A stretch of DNA of 64,000 bases, taken from contig NC_050096.1 of the NCBI RefSeq assembly GCF_902167145.1, positions 179,525,825 through 179,589,824 of the forward strand. Direction: 5' to 3'. The position numbers were made by a program, and so were the translations under genes. The notes beneath the pieces are model-generated. The model made no database searches. It saw only the letters and a program-made list of their open reading frames with translations, and was not told the DNA's origin. Shown in pieces: positions 35,399-45,976 of this stretch; positions within the stretch are counted from its first letter, which is position 1; each line of letters opens with the position of its first letter. This DNA comes from Zea mays. Its lineage: Eukaryota; Streptophyta; Magnoliopsida; Poales; Poaceae.

Positions 35399-36448
35399 TT
35401 TTGATTCGGCCAATAAAAAATCAATGATATGTTTACTTTTTTTGTTCATATAGTTTATTTTTTGAATATGTATCGTGTATTGGTATGAAACTTTAATTTT
35501 ATGTAATACTTGTTTTTTATGGGCATGCTTAATTTTGTAATACGATCTTTTTGGGCTCCCATAAATTCTAGTTCTATGTCCGCCACTGTGTGCGACAAAT
35601 GGGAGATCACGGTGGCGCTAGACACGAAGGCCGATCATCAATTCATGTCGTATTAGTCCGCCAATTTCCAGGGGAGGTCCTCAACATGTAGCAGGAGTGC
35701 AGACGGGCTGGACCACATCAAGGGTCTCCATGTGGAGGTGGAGCAGAGGACAACGACGATGACAGCTCGTCTGCCCATGGTGGCAGCAGACCACATCAAG
35801 GGTCTCCATGCGGAGGTGGAGCAGAGGACAACGGCGACGACAGCTCGTCTGGCCATGGTGGCAGCAGCAACAGCAACCTAGGGCTCGTGTCGTCCAACAA
35901 GTCCAATGTTCCGTTGTAATCGTGCCTCTTCCCGGCCAAACCCAAGAAGACGTCTCTGTTGGCTCATGTCACGCAGCGGCTCCTGATCCCGAAGCAGCCT
36001 GTGGACATGATGAGGTTTTTGGCCAAGCTGCCAAGGTAGCGAGCATGCTATTGCTCTGTGAATACATCTTTGCCTTGATGGTAAGTCAGCTCAGATGCTA
36101 AGTCAATCTTATTTTAACTCTGACATTGTTTTTAGAACAAAAAAATGTATTGGAGGAGGTATGTGATAAGACTAATTTGATGTTCTGGATGGTTTCACGT
36201 TTCCAAGAAAAAGCTTTACAAATGGAAGAGGTCAGCTGGCTTAAAAGCCAAAATAGCCACTGACGCTACTGCTCTAGCACATACTTCTCGCAAATACTAC
36301 TTATTCTACATATTGTGCTGATGCTGACAGCCAGCACCAGCTGCTTTTACAAGCCACCGAACCTATTATAGAATTCATTAAAAAACAACAAATACTACTA
36401 ATTGTAGAAGCGGTGTACCCATGAAAAAACATTCATCCGTATTCAGCT
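35399..36448. other. Backbone sequence with an unidentified gene-like fragment
   Basis: It holds a 78-bp in-frame tandem duplication (35711-35866). A plus-strand stretch near 35925-36035 reads as plausible coding sequence (PAKPKKTSLLAHVTQRLL, then a DMMRFLAKLP segment) but lacks a supporting start. From 36130 to 36380 the sequence is repeat-like, with no gene seen. Confidence 0.35.
35711..35866. repeat. Tandem duplication, 2 x 78 bp
   Basis: Units at 35711-35788 and 35789-35866 differ at only a few bases. The unit is 26 codons long, so any frame across it stays open. Confidence 0.9.
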
Positions 36449-37343
36449 CTACAGTTTCAGTCCAGAATGAATGGCAACTACACCGCTCAGGAGGTTTTCA
36501 TATTCCACCCTCTGGAATCCGGCTTCCTGAATCATCTGAGCAAACTTTTCCTGCCAAGGTTCAAGGTTCACAGGCCTGGTTAGCATGTTGCCCGTCTTCT
36601 ATCTGCCGATCACCATCAACCAGCTCTCCAATAGCCGGAATCATAGAAAACGAGTAAGCATCATAACTGAAAAAAGAAGGGCAGAAAATCTGAAAGAGCA
36701 GTTAAAGATTGACGAGTAAACATGATTGACGAAACTTACATCTATTTAAAAATAGGGACATCCACATGACTCAACTCCAAGCATAGGAACCTCCACCCTT
36801 GCTTTAGAACCATCAACTAAGCAAAAAAGATTTTGAAATATGCCAATTGATATGACAGTAATGACATTTCAGAACCATCAACTAAACAAACATGGTAAAA
36901 TATAAAAAAGCTTAATCCATGATACTGCACACGAAGACAAAAAAACTTAATCACGAAGAATAGACACATATACTGAAGTTCAAACAGTAATAATTTAAAC
37001 ATGAGCAATAATAATTGTTAGGGTTCTAAATTAGCCGACCTATAAGCTTCTGATAGAGCTTTCTCAATGTGCGTCACATTTCTGATCCCAAATGCGATAG
37101 TGTAACCATCCATAGATCCATCCTCAAAACTCAGAGCTTCTGCATCTCCTTGTATCCAGCTAAGACAATGTTCTTTGCTATAACCTGGAAATAAAAACCA
37201 ACTGTTGAACAACATAACCCACACTTGAGACAGAGGCAACAAAATCTATTAGAAAAGTTCATGCTCGGGACCTCTTTCTGCAACACGCTTTTTCCCAACA
37301 TTTAGCATATTTGGATTAATGTCACAGACATAAATATGGGTGC
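36449..37343 (-). pseudogene. COQ5: COQ5-like ubiquinone methyltransferase, 3' fragment with introns
   Basis: COQ5/UbiE methylates the benzoquinol ring in mitochondrial ubiquinone synthesis. Four minus-strand exons are visible. 37343-37272 encodes GTHIYVCDINPNMLNVGKKR. 37194-37040 encodes [20 protein letters not shown] and [20 protein letters not shown]. 36811-36740 encodes RFLCLELSHVDVP. 36666-36449 encodes YSFSMIPAIGELVDGDRQ and, after a shift, the C-terminus FAQMIQEAGFQRVEYENLLS...GLKL-stop. Splice sites are mostly kept, so it is not a processed copy. Lesions: the acceptor before exon 3 is AT instead of AG, a TAG at 36742-36744 replaces the Glu expected there, and the frame breaks in the last exon. 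The N-terminal exons with the SAM-binding motif were not found. It is a pseudogene or captured fragment. Confidence 0.85.
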
Positions 37344-37344
37344 C

Positions 37345-37700
37345 TTTTATCAGAGACACACACACACACAACAAAAACTTGCCACTTCATCTAAACCAAC
37401 AGAGATTGGAACTCTGGTCCATTTCATGGTCAGAAAAATCACAAAGGCACCAAGAATAATCCCTAGACTTCAATTATGGTAATTCACACCTAAGGCAGAA
37501 CATTTCAAGAACTCAAGCATGGAGATCAACCTGAGCAGTGAGCAACTGGATGGTAGTGTCATGTCAGCCGTCGTTGCTGATTCGACCCCGCCTCTAGCGC
37601 GCCAGGGTGGTGTTGTGATAAAAACAAAAAACTCAATAGAATAATTCAAGAATATATCATTTCATTCATGTGGCAATTTTTTTGAACGCACATGTGCTAA
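37345..37700. other. Intron-like or intergenic sequence
   Basis: It includes a CA microsatellite near 37361-37372. No coding segment recognised. Confidence 0.4.
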
Positions 37701-37732
37701 TTATTCAATAAAGGAAAGCAAAAGAGTAATCA

Positions 37733-38020
37733 CCTGATGAAGTTCTTCTAGAGCAAGAACTAATGCTTCGAAGAATTTTGCACATGACTCATTTGATGGT
37801 GTATGAAGTATTGAAGCCAATGAGCAACAAAGGCAACAGTTCAGCAATATTCCAAGGTATGACTGATCAGCACAAGTAGACAAAACTTCTCGCACACAAG
37901 TTGATTTGCTCAAACTTTTCATAAGGTCACTTTCCTCAAAGACTTGTACTTCCTTATGGCGATCTTGTACTCGATGTAAAACCTCTTTAAACTTCTGATC
38001 TTGTCTAGTTCATGACTAAA
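37733..38020 (-). pseudogene. Unidentified gene fragment (exon-like)
   Basis: A minus-strand frame from near 37990 to a donor-like CATCAG|GTGATT at about 37733 encodes ESDLMKSLSKSTCVREVLST, followed by a Leu/Cys-rich helix-like stretch ending EALVLALEELHQ. It reads like a genuine exon but I do not recognise the protein. Its 5' part is duplicated to the right (38033-38194), where the second copy has stops. Confidence 0.4.
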
Positions 38021-38194
38021 AATATCATATGACTAATTAGCACAAGTAGACAAAACTTCTCACACACAAGTTGATTTTCTCAAGCTTCTCATAAGGTCAC
38101 TTTCCTCAAAGACTTTACTTCCTTATGGCAATCTTGTACTCTCTTGATGTAAGGCCTCTGTAAACTTATAATCTTGTCTAGTTCATGGCTAAAA
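37861..38194. repeat. Direct duplication, about 160 bp, offset 172 bp
   Basis: 37861-38019 is repeated, somewhat diverged, at 38033-38194. Shared landmarks are CACAAGTAGACAAAACTTCT, CATAAGGTCACTTTCCTCAA and ATCTTGTCTAGTTCATG. Confidence 0.85.
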
Positions 38195-39814
38195 CAGGAA
38201 ACAAAATCAAAACATGCTTAAGTAAAACACAGGTGTGTCTATGAGAGAAATTAATTATCTAATAATAAAATCAATATAACCAGGCAGAATCCTTTAACAT
38301 ACCAGATCCCATAACTTGGACGAGGCCAATCTCACTGCAACCAGAAGCATATATGCACATTTTCCATTCCTGAGAAACATATATACAACTGAGTATCAGT
38401 ATAAAAAATCCCAACAATACCTCCTTAAGCACGCTAGAGGAGAGGAAAGGGGTACTAACCCCCTACCCACATCGGAGAGCTTCACCTTCCTAAAAGGAAA
38501 ATCAACATCTACAACATTCTCCTCAGTTACCAGAGATCATTTATTCTTGAAAATAAGCCAACCAAAATAAGTTTAACAATTGACAAGCATCTGGTGGTTA
38601 CCAACACAAGAAAAAGATTTCAGACACATTGCTTGGAATCAGCTTGTGAAAGTTTAGGCAAAGGCCCACCAATTGGATCAAATTTCTCCTTCGTGATAGT
38701 AGAACAAGTAACATCACTACCAGTAACAACAATGACAATATAATTACCATTTCTGACTACTTTGTGCATTCTATGTTTGAACATCGATGAGACCCCAAAT
38801 ATCTGAAGTCATTTGGTCAGTTGCCAATATGTGTCTCACACTACCTCTTTGATTGACATATAGCGAAGAGACGTCGCCATTCCGAAAAATGGTAGAGATG
38901 AGTGAAAACTTGTTATTAGCTAGCAGGTTGGTAACCAAAAACAAGTGCATATAAAAAGGGTATATCAAACAATTGTTTGCCAACTCCAAGTACCTTATCT
39001 ATTATTTTTTCCCATATGCAAAAGATATGTAACAAGCGACTCAACAAGTTGACTTAGTTGAAGCTCTGTAAATCTTGTAAATGTTGTACAGATCAGAGCA
39101 ACTTCAATGATGGTATGTCTAAAAATTTTGGCATCAAAATACCTCAAAAGTCCTCCTGCTTTAGAGCCCATAATGTTCTGCTAATCACAGAACAGACCGA
39201 AGCCTGAAGTGGCTCATTGTGGCTGTTATGCCAAAAGTAAATGATAACTAAATGAACCAAACAATGAGTGGCATGCATGTGCGTGTATGTGTGGTTACAG
39301 GTTTCTTCTCACAGGAAAACTACACCATAAATGATAGAACAGAGGAACTGAGGAAGTGGTAAATTGTCAATGAACCAAGCCAGAGCAAGCAAGCAAGTCT
39401 GCCATGAGAAACAGTTAGGTGGTCTTCGACGACAGATCTCGGTTCTTTGTGCAAACAACGCTAATCATCAGGTTGGGAGCTCAGAATCCAACGAGAAAAT
39501 ACATTAATCATGTACTAAACTCGTGAATGAAACTGAAACCCTAAACTATTTGCAATATATTACCCTGATGCACGCCGTTACCTACTGCGAGCAGCGTCCG
39601 CCGCCTGCTAGTGGCTGGTGGAGATAGAGATGCCCCTCTTTTTTCAGGCGAGAAGACGGCAGCGGAGATCTGGGGCTCACCTTCTGGAGTTGTTCTCTAC
39701 GTCCTGTGTATGCGCTGTGGTAGTACGGTTGCTCCACCACCGCCAGTTGAAGGACTCATGCACTGAGCGTAGGACCAACAAGCGATTGACGGCGTGGATG
39801 ATGTTGACCACCGC
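38195..39814. other. Backbone sequence with weak coding fragments
   Basis: Short minus-strand stretches look coding: one near 38620-38780 ends FDPIGGPLPKLSQADSKQCV and a stop, and one near 39680-39814 has a donor-like AAG|GTGAGC at its end. None is recognised. The last one is interrupted by the retrotransposon array at 39815. Everything else appears non-coding. Confidence 0.35.
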
Positions 39815-40570
39815 TGTGACACCTCAGGTGTCTATTTCGCGTTATATCGGGAGATTTATCCCAATCTCGGATGCTCAGTAAAAATTTCTATTTCTCGCTC
39901 GCGTATGTCCCTGATTATCCAGATTATTCATTCACGTTTCACCGAATTCGGAGTTACTCAGTCTCACAGAAGGCCAATTTTGGAGCCGGTTAAAACTTTT
40001 ATTTCTCGGCACGAATGCCAACTTGTTAATCATTCTTGATTTATAAATCTCGTCTAAAGCTCATTTAATCAAGCACTCGACAGTTGTTAGTCGAGCTGTG
40101 TCTGAATCCAATTTTCTCGATGTTCGATCTATGTCCAAAAATTAATCCGAGTCCGTACTCTCAAACGAAATACTCAGTAGGTCATCCTCTAATTAATTTT
40201 TATCCGACTCGGCTTAATACCTCTGCGTTTGATCCGAAATGCGAAAATCAACACCGGCAATGATTTTATTAACCCGACCCGATTGATCTCGATCACGAAT
40301 CCGAAACCAATCGGTCTCAATTCATTTTATTCCTAATTGGGTGCGAGAAATTATTTTGTTTTCGAGCGACGCTAAACAAATTTAAATTCTTAGTACGGAT
40401 AATCCGTCGTTCTGTCCGACCGAGCACCAGCTCGCTCTATTTTTACACGGACGACTTTCGCGAGAGCATTTTTATTCCGAGAAATAAATTAGCGCAGCCC
40501 GTTTGAGTGTTTTGGGCCAGCCTAACTCGGCCCATTTGGCCCACTAGGGAACCCTAACCCTAGGGTTTCT

Positions 40571-40579
40571 CTATAAATA
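40571..40579 (+). promoter_or_regulatory. TATA box of LTR 1
   Basis: CTATAAATA, preceded by ACCCTAACCCTAGGGTTT, a telobox-like motif found in plant promoters. If transcription starts about 30 bp downstream, U3 is only about 790 bp and the R-U5 leader about 5.3 kb. The same motif is at 48407-48415 in LTR 2 and is disrupted in LTR 3. Confidence 0.6.
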
Positions 40580-41244
40580 TGGACCCCTTCCCTTGCCCTT
40601 GGCAATTTTGCACTCCCACCCCTCCATTTTTCCCAGCCGCCACCTTCTTTCTTCCCTGCCTCTTCTTCTTCACGGCAGCAACAGCCACCAGCGACGCCCT
40701 CCCTGCTCCATGGGCGCGGGTCTCTCTGCTCCAACCATGGCCACCCAGCAACAGCGCCATTCTTCCCCCTCGGCTCCCTGGGATGCAGCACCACGCCATC
40801 GCGGGAGCAGGGCCCCCATGGGAGCGCCCCCTTATCCACGACGTCGGCAGCAGGGAGCTTTTTCTTCCCCGTGCGCAGGAGCTCCATGGCCGAGCTCACC
40901 CAGGCCCCAATGCCTCTGCTCGGTCGCAGCTCTGCAGGCTCTCTCCACCGCGCCTGCTCCTTCCTCGGCGCGCTGAAGCTCCTCAGCCATGGCGCCCAAG
41001 CCCTTCTTCTTCCTCTGCCCAACGCCCCCTCTTCTCCACTGCGTTAAGAGCAGGGAGCCTTTTTCTCCCCTGCGCGCAGGGAGCAGTTCCCTTGGCCGAC
41101 GCCCTCTGTGGCAGCCATGGCACCTCCCTCCCTCTCTGCTCGTGCGCAGGAAACCCCTCAAGCGCAGGGAAGAACAACAGCCCACCCTTCAAAACACCAA
41201 GCAGCGGCAGCAACCTCCATGGCGCCCCTGCTTCCCTCCCATAG
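40579..41244 (+). other. LTR-borne 221-codon open frame, probably not protein-coding
   Basis: The ATG at 40579 overlaps the TATA box, so it could not lie in an mRNA made from that promoter. The product is low-complexity, rich in Pro, Ser, Ala and Leu, and includes a rough internal duplication (GCAGGGAGC...TTTTTCT blocks near 40853 and 41050). An equivalent frame is at 48415-49080. In LTR 3 the start region carries several indels (56182-56928). Openness on both strands is explained by high GC. Confidence 0.3.
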
Positions 41245-43133
41245 CTGAGCGCCCTTGCTGTTCTCTTCAATGCCCCTTGGCTGTTCGACGGAATACCCGT
41301 GAGAAATAATGTGTTGTGCACAGCCCCGTCCGCTATGCCGTCGACCCTCGCTAGTGGTCGACGCCGCGCTTCGCGCTTGGCCCATTCGACGAAACGCCAA
41401 GCCTTGTGGACAGCCCATGTTACTAGCCTCGATTCGTCCAGGTTGTTCACTTGGTATTTTGTGGATTAATCTATTTAAGCCTTGGTCGATGTTGTGCATG
41501 CGTGTATATGTGTAAGAAAATGTATTGGTATGGATTGAAGTTCGTGGCGAAAGAAAAAGAAGTAGAAAAGAACTCAAATGTTTTTATATTTCGATAGGAA
41601 TTTATGCGATGTGGTTGGATGTGTGCGATTTGTAGTTTGTACAATTATATTTTTTGTCGATGTGGTGTACATTGGTGTTGGAGTGTGTGTGGGTATAAAA
41701 TGTTTTGGTTATATGTCGTAGCAAGGTTGCCTTCACGTTTTGGTAAGCAAATATGTTGTGTTGTTTAATGTGATGAGTAAATTGGAAATACATGGGATGC
41801 GAGGATTTAATTAGTGCACGTAGGTGTGTGTGTGCCGTGGTGTGATATAGTAGTGGTGGCATGAGATATTTATTTGAGGTGCGCGGGTATATGCCGTAAT
41901 ATGGTTATACTCGCGACGAGGAAAGATGTATGTATTGTGTAACACGACGTTTAGGTCGCTATTATATAACCGTGTGAAGGAGGCTTCCGAGGGTCATGTG
42001 ACTAAAGGGTGTTGTAGTGGCAAGGCGAGAAGTAAGTCTAGTATTTTTTTAACGATTAGTTGATAGCACCTATCGACTTCGTCATGATTTTTGTTGTATG
42101 GCGGATCGAAGCCTTGTCGTCGTAGTCTCGGGGAATTTTTGGAAATGTGCTGGTGCTTTACTGATGGGGTTGTATGTACTTGTGATGTATTACAATAGCC
42201 GTGTGTCGTGCAAGTATCCACAAATGGTGAAAGGTGGTGTATGTTGGTAATTAGAAAATGGTCACTTCGTTAGCCAATAGCCAAGCTTATGCCGAGATTT
42301 AAAATATGGGCAAGTTGAATTGAAATCATGCTTATCTAGGCGTGTGGTTAAATAATAATAATTTTTGGCTTGTGTAGTGAGGTGGTGACATGCCGAAGTA
42401 GTCATCGCTTCCTCTATGTTTTTAAGTCGAGTCAAAATGCGAGGTACTAGTAGTACGCCAGGCAGGCGGTGTTCCAAATAGATAAATCGGGTGATGTGGT
42501 AGTTGTCAAGCGTGATAGAGGTTGAGTCACTTAGGTTATAAATTGATGCTCGACATGTGAGGTCTCCTAAAATATGGTGTTTTAAGTGACTTGGGTGTTG
42601 TCCAGTTTAAGTTGAGAAAGTGGTTAAGAAAAACTAATTAACCTGCTCCCACCTATGTTTTTGAGTTGCGAAGTCTAAAATACTTGCTAAGTTTTATACT
42701 GGTTAACCAACTTGTTAGATGACTTTAGTTAAGCTCGTGGTCACGATGATTTGCTTGTTGTAGTCTAAATACGTATGGTTATAGTCGCGGATGAAAAGTA
42801 TTAGTGCTCATGTGAGGTCTAAGTTAAAATGCAAATTATTATGTGAACAACACTTCGATATCGATTATCGGGGAGAATGTGTTGTTAATTAAATATGGTA
42901 CTTCTAGTGCTCATAATGACACAGATAAAAATTAGTAAGTCCACTTGTTAGTTCTCACTTGATTATTTTAACTCTAACAAATGTCAAAGTGTTATAATAA
43001 TTCAAGTCTCTAGAACGCCGCAATTCTTGAATTGTATAGAAGCTGAAATGTATTGATTGCTGTTTTGGGCTGCACGCACTGTTTTCGGTATGCTGTATGT
43101 TTGATGAACTAAATTGTGTTTTCTGTAGATATG

Positions 43134-44035
43134 TGCTATAGAAAAGTGGTAGATAACTTTATTATCTTGCTGGTGTTAAAATTTGACAGCCATAGGTCTG
43201 ACAGTTTAGGAGTTATGCTTTTTACAAATTCAGTAACTGAATCTGTCCAATTTCTGTACAGATTTCAGAGACTGTACTGTTTGCTTAAGTTAATGTTTGA
43301 ATCAGTCCTTGTAGATTATAATAAATTTGTAGATGCTTTTCTTATCTTGCTTGTGTTAAAATTTCATAACTAAAGGCCTGACGGTTTAAGAGTTATGAAT
43401 TTTACAACTTGGTTGTTGTGTTCTGTCCACTGACAGAACAGATTTCGAAAACTGAATTGTTTGATTCAGTTCAACATAGAATCAATTCTTGGTGATTATA
43501 AAAGTTATGTAGTGCTTTTGCCAAGCTTTTCAAAAAGTCTCGGATCACTCTTTTTGGTGATCTGAAGATTAAGTTATGGATGTTTAAAGTCTGAAGACTG
43601 GATCTGTCCAATTCTGGACAGCAAAGCCTTCTAGTGTATTTTATCCTTAGTTAAATATTGAATCACCTTAAGATGTTTATAAATGATATGTAGACAATTT
43701 TATTACCTTTCCAGAAAGTCTAGGATCATCTTGTTTGGATGCCTGAATCTTCAGTTATGAATTTTTAAAGTCATAAGTCTGAATCTGTCCAAATCTGGAC
43801 ATCGCTGTTGTGTTAACACCTTTTGACCTTGCTAAGTGTTTAATCATGCTGTGATGACAATACCAAAGTTGTAAAACACTTTTCAAGCTTTCTAGAAAGT
43901 CCTAGTTTACTATTTTTGGTTAAATATCTTGTGAGTTATGACTGAAACAAGTGACTGCTGTATTGCTGTCCAAAAATTCTGCTAGTGCTTATTTGATTGT
44001 TAGTTCACCCTTTTGGCTTAAAATGCTTAGTTAGC
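43134..44035 (+). repeat. Five degenerate ~180-bp tandem units in LTR 1
   Basis: Units begin near 43134, 43314, 43494, 43674 and 43854, a constant 180-bp step. Each has an ATTATAAAA/TTGTAGATG-like start, a TTTTCTTATCTTKC-like block, a GAGTTATGAATTTT-like block, a TCTGTCCAAWTCTGGACAG-like block and an AATCAnnnTTG-like end. Confidence 0.8.
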
Positions 44036-45964
44036 ACTTAACGGACCTAGACTTGTAATGTCTAAACTTAAGTTAACATGTGTTCCATGATTCATGTGCT
44101 TGCTTGCTGTGTCCTCTGTTAAACTTGTGTTTGGGATGCTTTTGTATGATCACTAGAAGAACTAATGAAAAGCCGTATCCAAATAAATAAAATGCGCGTA
44201 CTTGTGATGTCGTAGTTGGGTTGCGTAATTAAATAAAATGTTGTCGTCTTTTTAATGGTGTTGATGTTGAAACGCCGATAACGTGCAAATAGCTAATGTT
44301 AGTGTGTGGTTGTTTACGGTGTCTTACAATTAAATGTCAGTTCGCTACCGTGTAACTATATATCTTGTGATATCTTTCATTGTATTCATACATATGCATC
44401 TTGCATCTCATTTAGGACCGAGAGAGGATGATCGAGCAACTGGCGTGGTGCCAACCACAAGCTGTAGATGGTGGACAACCCAAGGAAGGATGAACTTAAC
44501 CAGTGGATGCTCGCCAAGCGAGTACCTCCCCCAGCAAACACTACCTAAGTGTTAAATTAAAGGCAAGCCCCGGTTTTATGCATAACCTGTTCTATATGAT
44601 ATTTTACTACACTTAATGTTTGTAGGCTTGTATTGTGCACTTAAGTGTAGGAGTTGATTTAAACCCTAGTTGCATGATCTCAGGAATCCTATTGAGATGA
44701 ATACTAGTATGCTAGGTCGAGTAGCTGCTTTATTAATTAGGATCTCGGTAGAAGTCGAGTGATTTTTCTAGCACTCGCGCGAGGTTAGGAATTGGTTGTA
44801 TCCACTTTGATAACAGAATGGTGATGGTCTGTGGACACGGGTCCATGGGGATGCGTGGTCTACAAGATGAAAATTGGAATAAGGATTAACGTGCGGATAC
44901 CTGTGTCAAGCGTTTGAACGTACTAAGCACATGCCGAGAAATATGGTAAATCGGTAAGCCTAGTACCTGACTGAACCTGGCAGTGGACTTTACCCCTCAC
45001 GCGACCTGAGACGTGGTCTCCCATTCCGGTTATGGTGGGTACAAGTGCGGTCACTGCACGACGGCAGTCGGGGTCAGTGAGGCATTGTACGCCAAGGCGG
45101 TGAGCCCTGATCTGCTGACGGGGAATCGATGGGGATGGTTGATATGTGTGGGGACGGAGTGCCCCTACATGTCGTGTGTTTAGGTTTACCTTGCAAGGAT
45201 AAAAACTCGATTCGAATCGTCTGCTTCTCGCAGCTAATGAGACTGCTTGATCCATTGTACTGCATTGAGTAATAAGTGGAAATGAGGTGACTGGCAAAAA
45301 GATGTTGATTGATAAAATGTTTGATACCATGTATGAATAGCTAGGTACACATCTAGTCTAAAAGGATCATACTAAAACTTGAAAAGCTAAAACTTGATTT
45401 TAGACTCAGCTAGTGCTTTTGGCAAACCAAACCCCTCAGCCAAACAGCTGCATGTCTAGAGGTAGAGGAGTAGACTCCTCACACCGGGTAAGTCTAGCTG
45501 AGTATTAGTATACTTAGCCTTGCTTGTGGCATAATTTTTGCAGGTACTCCTTAGGATGATTGGTTGATGGTGTGACTTGGCCTTCGTCCCTGCCACCGGG
45601 ATAGATGGTCGAGTGGGTTACTGCTTCCACAGGAGAGGACCAGGAGGAGTAGCGTGGCCAGGCTTCGCCATGTTACTCGGTTTTCTCCGTTAGTTATTTC
45701 CGCTGCATTAAAATTTATGGTTATTATTTCTGAAACTCTGATAATGTAATCACTAATGATACTTATTAAATTTGTGGTATTATGTTTTATTGTATTTCTC
45801 TGTGCCTCACCTTCGTGTGAGCTAGTGGTATTCGATCCTGGTAAGTGGCTTTATCGGACTAGATCCGAGGGACTGACGGGTTATTCCTGTTTAAGTGTGT
45901 TGCTGCCCTTATGGGTGCAACTTGGACACTTAAGCTGGAATAATTCGGGCGGTTCCGCCACAGC

Positions 45965-45976
45965 TGGTATCGGAGC
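45965..45976 (+). other. PBS of internal region 1 (variant)
   Basis: TGGTATCGGAGC, two bases after the LTR. It differs by one base from the common TGGTATCAGAGC that pairs with initiator Met tRNA. The same variant occurs at 53802-53813 and 61590-61601. Confidence 0.82.

Larger units (their letters stand above)
39815..45962 (+). repeat. LTR 1 of the array (6,148 bp)
   Basis: It begins TGTGACACCTCAGG and ends GGTTCCGCCACA. It holds a TATA box at 40571-40579, a GC-rich block (about 40560-41300), an AT-rich middle, and five ~180-bp degenerate repeats (about 43134-44035). Open frames of up to 221 codons in the GC-rich block have no recognised domain. Confidence 0.92.

Noticed and set aside
38771..38989. 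Copia protease-like frame
   Set aside because: The minus-strand translation is vaguely reminiscent of copia coding sequence but shows no catalytic motif.
40545..40570. CCCTAACCCTAGGGTTT as interstitial telomere repeat
   Set aside because: Only two repeat units, next to a TATA box. It is better read as a telobox-type promoter motif.
40522..41450. Overlapping 100-220-codon open frames on both strands in the GC-rich part of each LTR
   Set aside because: They recur at 48358-49286 and 56182-57134 only because the LTRs are copies. The products are low-complexity, both strands are open, and the best ATG overlaps the TATA box.
43134..44035. Maize 180-bp knob repeat, suggested by the 180-bp period
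   Set aside because: The unit sequence has no resemblance to the knob repeat as I know it; only the length agrees.
45488..45543. GTAAGT...TTTTGCAG as a leader intron in the LTR
   Set aside because: At 56 nt it is shorter than usual plant introns. It is mentioned only as a possibility under the leader finding.
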